The notes under the pieces were generated by a model. It made no database searches, was not told the origin of the DNA, and saw nothing but the letters and a program-made list of their open reading frames with translations. Both the position numbers and the translations under genes were made by a program. From positions 12,750,999 through 12,814,998 of the forward strand of contig JAUCBN010000046.1 in the NCBI GenBank assembly GCA_035048815.1: a stretch of 64,000 nt of DNA, read 5' to 3'. Shown one piece after another: positions 24,140 to 34,539 of the stretch. The stretch is from Abelmoschus esculentus. Its lineage: Eukaryota; Streptophyta; Magnoliopsida; Malvales; Malvaceae. Position 1 is the first letter of the stretch, and every line of letters begins with the position of its first letter.

Positions 24140-26392
24140 GTCGTTCGAAATTTGGCACACATTTGGTGACATAATAACAAAATGTTCGAGTTGGAGAGTT
24201 AAGAGTTTTTTCATAGTAGTTTTGATGGAGATTATAGTATTAAAAACCCCCGAATTTAACAACTTCTTGTACCCAAGAATCTGTTGATGTTTTTGAAATT
24301 GCTTTCACAAATCAGGTACAATAATATTAAAAAGGTGTTTTCATCTTTCAAACCCAGATCTTCTTCATTGCTTAAGTGCTTTGTCGGGTTCTCTACCAGG
24401 CCGGGTTTCGACTCCGATATGCTTTCATCTTCTACCTTGTTCCTCCATTACCAATCACTGTTCCCAGAGCTCCTTGGTGTATGTATTTCTGATTTTTCCC
24501 TGCTTAACTTAAGATGCAGTCTTTTTCTACAATCATCTGTTGACTTTACAGAAGTTCTGATGACCATCTACTGATATATTGATTCCGATGTACAGGTAAT
24601 GAACCCGGTCATCGATGCCTGCCTTTAGTCTTCTGTGTTGAGTGATCTCTCCAGGATTATAACTTACAACTGTGGCTTCTTTGTCAGTCGGGTAGACTCC
24701 CTCATTGACAAAATGTTCGATTCGAATCGATTGGAACACCATAAGCCCTTGGTCTCCGAGGGCAGGTGACTAAACCGCAACATACACGTTCATATATTTC
24801 AAATATTTACCAAATCACATGTCAAAATTTGCTAACACCATCGTACGCTTACTATGCTTTAGGATGCAGTGGCATATAGGCTCTAGCAGAAGAAATTCTC
24901 CGGTCCAAAATGGGAGACTTCGAGGAAGGGTGTCAAGAAACAGAGGTTGCTGTGGGCATGGACTAGTGTCAAGAACCCTGCCTACCTGACACTTTATACG
25001 TTGCTCCTCTCATCCTAAAGTTTGACATAATAATATTTTAGGTCATTTTTTTATCATCAAGCATATGATTTTATAAGGGAAAAAACATATAAAAATATTA
25101 ACGTGTCTCGTTAAAATTCTCTCTAACAATATCCCATTTTTATACAATTATTTGTTTAAATTAAAAATGAGATTCATGCAATTATTTCCTATTTTTATAC
25201 AACTAATTTGTTTAAAATAAATACTTATTCTTCATTTTATTTATTTTCGATATAATACTTTTTTTAAAAAATAATTGTTTACTATCAATGAAGAAGCAAT
25301 AAAAAAATTAAATATCGACGACGACGATAACAACAACAAAACGGGGCCAATTGAATATTTACAAGCAATGATAGAAACTCAAATGACATACACTTGTCAA
25401 TTTATACTCATTTTAAGAGATCGGGGTCTTGAGCAAAGACTCAAAGTGCTTCTATTCTTAATCGGATCTACGTATAGAGGGACAGAACCAGGATTTGAGG
25501 TTGAGGGGGTAAAACGTAAATGTTTAAAAGTAGGGAGAGCAAATTTATAAAAAAAATATTTTTTAAAAGAATTTAAATAAGGGAACAAAAGTGAAAAAAA
25601 TTCTTCTCCGTCCTTGTATGTATATAAACGTTATATTTTAATTATTTTACGTATACATGACTCAGTCCAATAGACAATGAACATGACAATACAATAACAA
25701 AACACTTTTAGCATGTGACAATAACGACGAGGTGGTCCACTCCAATGTACGTCTTCATCAAATTCATGTCTTTACGAGGATAATTTTCCCTATGTAGGTA
25801 CATGTTTTTGCTTGGATTTTGATTTTTCGAAATTAATTCACGATATAATATCCGTAATATCTACAACTACAACTATAATTTAACATTATAAATTTTATAT
25901 TTCTTGTTTTTATTCTTTAATATAGTGGGATAAACAAAATAAGCTTCACATAGATAAAACCAAATAGAATAGATGTCTAGAAGATGTTGGATAAAACAAT
26001 AAATTATAAAATCTAAAACTAAACATTTTATTTTAACTAAACCAAGTTATATGTTTGAATCGGCATATTCGGATATTTGAAAAATATATACCCAATTTTT
26101 ACAAATTAAATAAAGATCGTTATTTTAATAATTCAGAACTTTAGATCTTATTTTATTTGATATAGGAAGATGCACACCCATAACTATAGGGCTATAATTT
26201 TAATTTTATAAATTTGTCAATGACTTATTATTCTCTTTTCAAAAGAGATAGTTAATAGGATGTGTAGTATCATCGTATTTATTTTTTATGATCGCTCATT
26301 TTTTTCTCGATGTGACTTTAATTTCCTATGTATCTCGTAGTTGTGGCAAATGTGTCATAAGCCACCATCACGGTTGTTCACCTTGCCTATGT
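24140..26392. other. Intergenic region with possible gene remnants
   Basis: The first part is the 3' flank of the synthetase. An ORF at 24284-24574 (+) has an Arg/Ser-rich head (MMFLKLLSQIRYNNIKKVFS) like an organelle presequence and a possible GT donor near 24477, but I recognise no family. At about 24860-24968 a short frame reads ALAEEILRSKMGDFEEG before a stop and may be an old exon. From 25020 to 26392 the DNA is AT-rich with nothing recognisable. Confidence 0.35.
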
Positions 26393-26505
26393 TAGGGGTG
26401 AGTGTTCGGGAGAGTTGAGTCGAGTTAAAAAAATTGAGTTGATGAATCTAATTTTATAACTCAAATTTTATTTGAATTTTTTTTGAGTCGAGTTGATTTT
26501 TCAAG

Positions 26506-27962
26506 TGTTAAGCTTGATGCACCAACCGATTCAACTTGCTAAGAGTGGAGAAGTGGTTAATTTGGGTGTAATTTGGTGGAAGTAAAAATATAAACAATTT
26601 GCACAAGGATTTTAGAGTGGTTCAGACACTACACCAAAACAGATCATCAACGATGTTTCTTTATTTCTATAGTGGCATTTTTTAACGCCGCTAAAAACCA
26701 TTCCAGTGCTTATAAAAACGCCGCTAAAAACTACGCCGCAAAAGGGCAAGATCTCTAGCGGCGTTTGTATACACAAACGCAATAACAGAGTAGTTCTTTA
26801 GCGTCATTTATGTACTCAAACGCCACAACAAAATTGTTTTCTAGTGGCGTTTGAATACACAAACGCCGCTAAAGAACCACTCTATTGTGGCGTTTGTGTA
26901 TACAAACGCCGCAACCAAATCCTACATCCACTATCTTAGCTTCTCACTAAAGATTTCTCAGATTCACTAAAAATCTTTTACTTTTGAAGACAAAAGGTTA
27001 ACGTTACAACCTAGATTCAATTTCTCGAATCTAGCATCTAAAGTTCACAAACCAAACTTTAGGATTCCTCTCTGACAAAGAAATCAAAGAAAACTAGTAA
27101 TCCTTCTAACAAGGTTGATTGTTTGAACTCTAAGCACTCACCCAAAACTAATACACTTGAGCATACATTAACAATTAAGCTCATAATTATTTTGTCTACC
27201 CAAAGATAGGAAATTAAGCACTAAGACATTTATTTGATCATATGTTGTTGACAATGAAAGCATTAGTCTCTACATGATGCTTGAAGGTCTCTTTTATTAT
27301 CCCAAATGAGCTTCTAGCCGTTGGGATTGACCTGGAGCCGTTTAGAGTTGATTTGCAGGCTAATTTCTCCTTCTAGTGTAAGTGGCATCGAAACGTGTGA
27401 AACGCGTGAAAGTCGTTTCGATACTACAACTTTGGAAAATAGCCATTGGATTTGCAATTAAGAACCGATATCAAAACACCTACAAGGAGTATCGCAACGA
27501 TCATGCTCCTCGTATCAAAACAATCAAAGGATGTTTCGATACGACTCCTAGCCGTTTGAGTTTTTTCATAAGGTCGTTGGTTTTTTTTTATAAAACCGTT
27601 GGAGGTGTATTAAAATCTTAAAAACTGTATCGAAACTCCCGTTTTGATACGCATATTTTCTATATCGAAACCAAAACTCACAATGGCAAATTGTATCGAA
27701 ACGATCCAAGATCGTATCGAAACCCCTTTGTAAAAAGCCCTTTGAAATTTCAGCTATATCGAAACGCCTGAGAGGCGTATTGAAACGCTTGAAGCATTTT
27801 GAACACTTTGACTTCTTTAAATCATTTTGAACACTTCCAAAGTTTCTCAAAAACTTCTTAAATATGTTTTAAGTTGTTTGGTAATAAAATCATTTTTGAA
27901 TTTTTTTTCAAATTAGTCCAAAACTATTTTTCAATTATTATATCAAAACATATAATTCTACA
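26506..27962 (-). mobile_element. Solo LTR related to the Copia LTR, copy 2 (carries a CACTA fragment)
   Basis: On the plus strand it starts TGTTAAGCTTGATG and ends AATTCTACA. It is flanked by a perfect TCAAG duplication at 26501-26505 and 27963-27967. It is the reverse-orientation counterpart of 17393-18424. Many GTATCGAAAC motifs occur at 27380-27790. It is about 290 bases longer than a plain copy because of the insert at 26627. Confidence 0.85.
26627..26915. mobile_element. CACTA-like fragment with GCGGCGTTT repeats
   Basis: The left end CACTACACCAAAACAG is a typical CACTA terminus. The body repeats ACAAACGCCGCTAAAG and its complement several times, giving strong internal fold-back. The right terminus is missing: LTR sequence resumes at CCTACATCCACT without a closing TAGTG. 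It is non-autonomous. Confidence 0.65.
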
Positions 27963-28793
27963 TCAAGTTTATGTACAAATTTTAATTATAACTATTTATG
28001 ATATTGTAGTACAATTTGGTTTCAATTAAAACAATTTTTTCTATTTATGATTTTTTCACATGTGTAAATAAATTTTGAAATTATATTATAATTATTGAAT
28101 TAATTTGAAGAAAATTTTTAAAAATAATTGAATGATCAAATTGAATAAAATCTAAAGTTAAAGGATTACATAAAAAATAATTTATTTGTTAAAAATATAA
28201 ATTGAAGTTACATTTATGTTATATGTTGTCAGTGAATTATGTGATTTAATTTTCGTCAAAAATAGACATAAAATGAAAAGAGAAATTGAATAAATGGAAA
28301 ATCTTTTAATGTTGAGGGGCTAAATTGTAAATTTAGGAAATTTAATTTAAAAAATATGAATTGAATATAAATATGTATTCTACAATGGTTTAAGAGCACG
28401 CGATTCAAATTTGATCAAAAAATAACTTAAAACAAAAAAATGATTGCTAATTTGAGAAAAAACTACAAAGTTAAAGGGCTAAATTGAAAAAGATTAAATT
28501 TATTTTTAAAAATATAAATTAAAGCTAAATAAATATTCTAAATTTGTATAGTAACATTTGAGTCAAATTTGGTCAAAATGGACTTAAGATAAAAGAGGAA
28601 TCGAAGAAAAATGAAAGCAAAGACTAAATCGTAAAATTATATATTTTTTTAAATTTTCAAGGTGGAAAATTTTTAACTCGATTTGAACTCAATTTTTTTT
28701 TGAGTTACTTGAGGTGACTAGAATAACTCGACTCGAATAATTCAAAATTAAAAAAATAATTTTTCGAATCGAATCAAGTTTTACTCACCCCTA

Positions 28794-30440
28794 ATCTATG
28801 TTAATCTGGTACCACTTGTGTTGAAAATACGAGCATTTATAAATTTTGAGACATATTTTTAACGGATAAAGATGAAATTTCAAATGATGAAATATGATTT
28901 TATATTTTATTAATGAGACTTTTTCGGTAATATATCATATATTCAAAACAATTGAGTGATGAATGAGAATTTTATTCTCAAAAGTAAACAACTTGTCAAT
29001 TGTATTAAGAAAAAAAAATTTATCTCATATAGATGAGATTAGGGGTAAGCATTCTAGCGAGTCGAGTAAAAAAATTTCGAGTTATTCTAGTTGAGTCATC
29101 ATATTTTACAACTTGAACTTTTTTTGAATTTTTTTGATTCGAGCCGATTTTAGCAAATTTAAGTCGATTCGATTTTTCGATTTTATGTAAAAAATTTAAT
29201 TATACTATTTATAATACTGTAATATAATTCGATTGTAGTTTAAATAGTTTTCTCTTTATATTTATATACATATTTCTTCATATTATTTTTTACGTGTGTA
29301 AAAAAAGATTTTAAATTATTATTATCAATCAAATATCTTAGATATGAATATGTCATTACAGACTTTATTAATAACTTCCTTCTTATCTAGGTAAGACTAA
29401 GACTAGACAAAAAATAATGATAAATTAAATACAAAAATTAAAAAACAAATAACATAATATAAAAGATACAAATAAAAAATTTATTAAACAAAATAAAATA
29501 AAAAATAAATCTAGAACATAACCAGATTATAAAAATAGAAAATTAAAATGTAAAAAGCAAGGGTCTGAAAATAAAATTATATGGGTTAAATGCGTAATTA
29601 GCCTCTATAATTAGTAAAAATTTCGAGTTATTCAAGTTTTATTTTACAACATGAACTTAATTTGAAATTTTTTCGAGTCGATTCGAGTTTATAAAATTTT
29701 GAGTCGAGTTAAAACGAGTCGAATTTTTTCACCTCGATTCGAGTCAAAAAATTCAATTTTTCAAGTCGAGCGATAAAACGTGTTTAAATACATTAAATCA
29801 TTTAATAATTATAAATAATTTAAGTAATAAAAATTAAATATAATAAAATTTTATTAATAATAATATTTTAATTCAGATTTTTTTATTTTATTTTAAAGAA
29901 AGATTAATATCTCAAGTACAATATGAATAGACAATCTATCAGAAACTACTCCACATATTGCTTAATACATATGTACATGTTTATCGTGTACAAATTTTTA
30001 CTTTTTAATGGTGTTTTTTTTTTATCTTTTATTAAAAAAAATTTAAAAATAAATTTTAATTTTTTATATTTTAAACCTTAAATCCTATACCTTAAAATAT
30101 ATATTATCTTTAATTCTATAAATCTTAACCGCAACTTCTAACTTTGAACCATAAACCCTATATCAATTAATTTAAAGTGAAGATACATATGAATACATGA
30201 TTGAGAGTTAAACGATTTGCACTCTTATTTATGACCTCAATTAATAAAGCATATGTAATAAAAATTACCTCCAAATCAAAACTTTTACCGAAAAATTATT
30301 ATATAATCTCGACTCACCACGTTATTTAGATAAATATCTTATATAAAGAGACTGATGTGGTTCGTCAGATTTTTATATAAGAGATTCTCTAACTCCTTTG
30401 AATAAACAAGTCAATCTCTATCACAAGTTTCATTATTGGA
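28794..30440. other. AT-rich intergenic DNA with a one-ended hAT-like MITE
   Basis: At 29042 TAGGGGTAAGCATTC begins a copy of the same MITE type, with GAGTCGAG words down to about 29780. No right end (CCCCTA) follows, so it is truncated. Near 30060-30240 lies a dispersed repeat with degenerate AACCCTA-like units followed by AAACGATTTGCACTC. No gene is seen. Confidence 0.4.
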
Positions 30441-30449
30441 CAAATATCT

Positions 30450-30930
30450 TATATAAAAATCTAAAGAGAATCTACGAGAATATTTATCTTTAGGGCCTTT
30501 TACTACGATCATATCTTATTTAGGGTCATTTAATGCTAAAATATCAATTAATTTCGAATCAAGAGCATCTCAATTTCTTGGATCATAAATATTAAATAAA
30601 TTAGACGCATTTTCCTTAAAATATTGAGTATTTTCATTAAAATTTTGTTCTTCGTTTTTTTTATGATCTTGTGAACTCCTAGTATCTTTTATATTAATAT
30701 CATTATTCACGTCATGTTCTACTTCTTCAATATTCCTATCATCAATATTTTTTACATCAATAGATTTTTCACCTATTTCAGATTTTTTTAAAAAAAATAT
30801 TTATTTAGAGCACCCTTTTGAGATTGAATTATTTGTTTTAATTTTTTTTACGTTTTTCACAACCGGATGAATATTTTCGAAGCACGTTAACACTAAAGTA
30901 AATTTTTTATTATGACTAAATAACTAAATA
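30450..30930 (-). pseudogene. hAT transposase (zinc-finger MYM/TTF type) N-terminal remnant
   Basis: The minus strand reads SQKGALNKY at about 30810-30850 and then, in another frame, NLFNIYDPRN*DALDSKL and VKGPKDKYSRRFS (about 30460-30610). This order matches the N-terminal part of plant TTF-type zinc-finger/hAT proteins: a Q-KGAL-KF block, an IYDP-NW block, then a PKD-RHFS block. Stops and frameshifts interrupt it. It is a short transposase relic. Confidence 0.65.
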
Positions 30931-31261
30931 AAAAGAGACAAAGAGATTAGATAGCACCCATATTGTTGTAAAAATGTATCGTCGGATAATATGAGACCAC
31001 TGATAAGATCAATAAATCAACCTATAAAAAATTAAATATAAATTAATTAAAATAATTAGATATTACGAAACATAAAATAAAATTGAAAAAACCACTTACT
31101 GTACAATATAAAATCGTTTGTAATGAGAGATTGGACTGTTGAAGATATTTGAAAAAAAATTCTAACAATCACTTATCGAATGATTGAAAAGTAGAGAATT
31201 ATATAGCTAAAATATGTATTTCTTAAACAAATCTAAAGAATAAAATTGTTTGATGGACTGT

Positions 31262-31296
31262 TATATGTATATATATATGTATATATATATATATTA
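31262..31296. repeat. TA-rich microsatellite
   Basis: A simple run of TATATG and TATATA units, with no wider element attached. Confidence 0.7.
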
Positions 31297-31424
31297 CCAA
31301 AAGTTAGTTATATATACAAATAAAATTATATATAATTAATAATTTTTCATATACTTATTTAATTTAGGTTTTATCTATTTTTGGGCCCTCCTTTTCGGAT
31401 CTTTTGCGATCGTTTTTATTGTGC

Positions 31425-31650
31425 TTGATCAGAACCATCATTGATTGTTTATAGAATCTTATTGACTATTCCTATTATTGTTGCTTCTGCAGAACTAAGC
31501 TTTTCAAAATTGAAGTTGTTGAAGTCTTACTTACGAACAACTATGTCGTAAGAAAAATTAAATGGACTTGCTTTAATGGCAATCGAAAGTGATCTTTCAG
31601 AAAAAATTGATATTAAAAGTGTAGTAGATGATTTTGCTTGAAAAAAGTAA
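31425..31650 (+). pseudogene. hAT transposase C-terminal dimerisation domain remnant
   Basis: The plus strand reads YRILLTIPIIVASAELSFSK, then LLKSYLRTTMS, a stop, and LNGLALMAIESDLSEKID followed by VVDDFA. This is the hAT C-terminal dimerisation domain in its usual order. It lies only about 500 bases from the N-terminal remnant, but on the other strand. Confidence 0.8.
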
Positions 31651-31729
31651 AAAAAAATGATAATTTTTAAGTGAAAATATTTGATATCTACAATTAGTAT
31701 CTGCTCTAGAATATAATCTCCATCATTTG

Positions 31730-31840
31730 ACATTGATCGCTCAATCACTTTGCTAGCATCGCTGGTGCTCAAACCCATAACCTTTAGGAACATCAACCGT
31801 TCCTTTAACCACTTGGGCTAGAAGGTTCGTGCTTTATAAG
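31730..31840 (-). mobile_element. SINE-like repeat, copy 3
   Basis: On the minus strand it reads TAGCCCAAGTGGTTAAAGG (A-box region), then GGGTTTGAGCACCAGCG (B-box region), then GATTGAGCGATCAATG. This is the same order and spacing as the copy at 331-440. The B box is slightly decayed. Confidence 0.58.
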
Positions 31841-33048
31841 TTAATTTTTTGTTGTTTAAAAAGATAATCTAATAATATCTTTTGTAATACAATATTATCT
31901 CTTATCGATTATAAATTAAAGATCACATCTTAATAAATTGTACAGAAACCCTAAAATATTTGAACCGCTCCTGGTCCTGCATGTACAACTCCGACACTTC
32001 CATAAATAATGTTAGTTCATAGATTATCTCAAACAAAAGACACATCTGAGCAATAGGCTGAGGCTTCGGACATGGCTTGTTGCATGTATACTCCGGTCTC
32101 GATCTGCGGTTTCTCCGGCCGATCACAACGGAAACAATTCTCGAATGAGAGGTCAAGCTTTCAGAGTTTCAATGTCTTTTCTGCCTCAAAATGCAAAGCT
32201 ACAACCCAAATTTCTGGTGAAATCAACATCCAGAGACGCTCTGCTAATTACCATCCTTCTATTTGGGATTATGATTACATTCAGTCACTTAAAAGCTATT
32301 CTCTACAGGTATATATGTCTTGTTTTTCCCACAAATAAAGTTGTGTTTAGGCATCGGACGGACGAGAGGTGTTAGGGGCAGTCGTATTAAATTTTTATAT
32401 ATTTTATATACGTTTTTGTATTTTATATTTATATTATAATTTCATGTTTCTTTAAATTTTCAAAATAATCATAGTTGGGTAAATTATATAAATAATCGGT
32501 GAATTCTATTCTCAAACTTATTTTAATCACTGAAGTTTTAAAACGTTTAATTTACTCTCAAGTTAATACATTAAACGATTTTTGTCACTCTTCCGTTTAT
32601 TTTTTGAAGGTGTTCGTTTATCGGTGAACGGAGAAACTTTTCGAAGATCGAATGGTAGAAAATTTTATTGACACAAAAATTAATATATTGAGAAACGAGT
32701 TACAGTCGACGGTAAAAAGAGATCGACGAGAGAAATTTTTCTCAATTTACAGACTTGGGGACAGTTTTTGACAAATTAGAGGTTGGATTTAGACTCGGGG
32801 AGACAAAACGTTCGATTTGTAAATTTTAGTGATAAAAAACTTTAATATCTAAACTTCAATAGGTAAATTGAACGTGTTGAAACTTTAATAACCAAAATAT
32901 GTTTGAGAGTAAAGTTCAGTGATTACTTATATAATTTACTAGGGGTGGACAAAAAACCCGATTACCCGGTCCCGGACCCGGTAAGACTCGGTAGATTTTT
33001 ATCTAGTATTGGTTCCAGTGGGACCAGGACTAAATCCAAAATTTAGGT

Positions 33049-34539
33049 TGTAATCACCGGAATTCGTCCGGGGAGTCGCCACCAATCGTTTTTAACGGTG
33101 CGGTTGGAACACCAAAAATGCGTCTACAAACCAGAGCTGGACCCGGGAGTCGGTTACGCGTAGGGAAGGGTGAGCACCCCTACAACGCCCAAAACTTGGC
33201 ACCTATCGGTTACAAAATATTTTATATGATCAAAATTATTAAATTCGGTTTTAAAATTAATATTGTGATCCCATTGCTTAAAATATAACCTGTAAAATGC
33301 AAATATTAGATGACAAAAGTAATAAAGTAGAAATAATAATAATAATAATAATAATAATATACTATTATTTATGAAAACAGTGGCAAAATTAAATGAAAAT
33401 AAAGTTCAATGTACCAATTTAATGAAATTAGTGACTAAAATTAAGTAATATAGAAGTATATGACTAAAATAATAAAAACAGTGGCTAAAATCGAAAGAAA
33501 TTAAAGCTGAAGACCATGCATGCAAGGATACAGAAACGTGGAGGACTAGAATGGTGATTTTCCCATTTCCTCGGGTTAGCGCGCGGGTCTGGGTCCGGAT
33601 CGGGTTCGGAGCCGAGTTTGGTGTGTCAAAACGGCATCGTTTTGGGCCCTAAGAACCGGCGCCAAAACGGCACCGTTTTGATTCAAATATAGATACCCCC
33701 TTTTTTTTGTTATGCCCTCATTTGTTTCTTCTTCTCATAAAACAAGGACAGAGCATAAAGCTCTTTCTCTCTGCATTCCTTGTACTCCGGTGGAGCTCCG
33801 CCATGGTCACCGTCATTCACGGCCGCCGGCGCCGGCGACGGAATCGGAAAAAAACTCACATTTCCGATTGATTTCAACGTGAGGAATCCGGATCTGACCT
33901 TAGATTTCCGAGAAGATGCGTATATTGGCCTAGATCTAAAAAGATAAGTTCGATGAACCTCTTTTTTTTTACCTTTTTGCGTTCTTCGGTTTACCTCAAT
34001 CTCTCTAGATATTTTTTCGAGTTGATTCTTGCTTTTTGTTGTGGTTTTTGTTCGAATATGGATTCTTTTCATTCCATTTGGTAACCGGTTTTACATGCAT
34101 GTGTTTTGGGATTTAAATACCCAAATATTACATAATAAAATATGAAAATATCTCTGCATTCCTTCTTTTTCAGATCTGACTTGTTCATTATAATCAAATT
34201 TTTGTAGGTTCGAATGGGCGGTGGAGTCAGATCCAGGGCGGTGGGGCGGTGGCCGATTGGAGATCCAATGAGGGAGTGACGCGTGGCAGCCACGCGGCAA
34301 GCCAAACGCCGCGCGTGGCAGCCAAACGCCGCGCGTGGCAGCCACGCGCCGGAGCTGGCATGCAAAAGGGCAGAGGCGACGGCCGGTTGGATGGGGTGGC
34401 TAGGGTTATTACATTATGGTTAATTAGGGTTATTTTCAGATTGTGTTATTGGGCTTTAATTATTTGGTTATTGGGTTTCAGGGTTAATTGATATGGGCTA
34501 CCGGGTATTGGGTTGTAATTATTAAATTGGGTTATTACA
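33049..34539 (-). repeat. Gypsy 3' LTR
   Basis: Ends are TGTAATCACC (plus-strand left) and GTTATTACA. It differs from the other LTR by a longer AAT microsatellite (9 units against 5 at 33332-33359), an extra 20-base copy in the GCCGCGCGTGGCAGCC stretch near 34310, and scattered substitutions. Frames in it are incidental. Confidence 0.88.

Larger units (their letters stand above)
26393..28793. mobile_element. hAT-type MITE carrying a nested solo LTR
   Basis: The left end TAGGGGTGAGTG (26393) and right end ACTCACCCCTA (28793) form inverted termini. The flanks GCCTATGT and ATCTATGT match at 6 of 8 bases, consistent with a hAT 8-bp duplication. Subterminal regions repeat GAGTCGAGTT and AACTCGACTCG. 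The interior has been opened by the solo LTR at 26506-27962. Confidence 0.7.

Noticed and set aside
27382..27850. Arg/Phe-rich frames on both strands
   Set aside because: They arise from the repeated TATCGAAAC motifs in the solo LTR and are not genes.
33710..34365. Overlapping minus-strand frames of 84-120 codons
   Set aside because: They lie inside the Gypsy LTR and recur in the other LTR (42069-42710), so they are shared LTR sequence without a domain.
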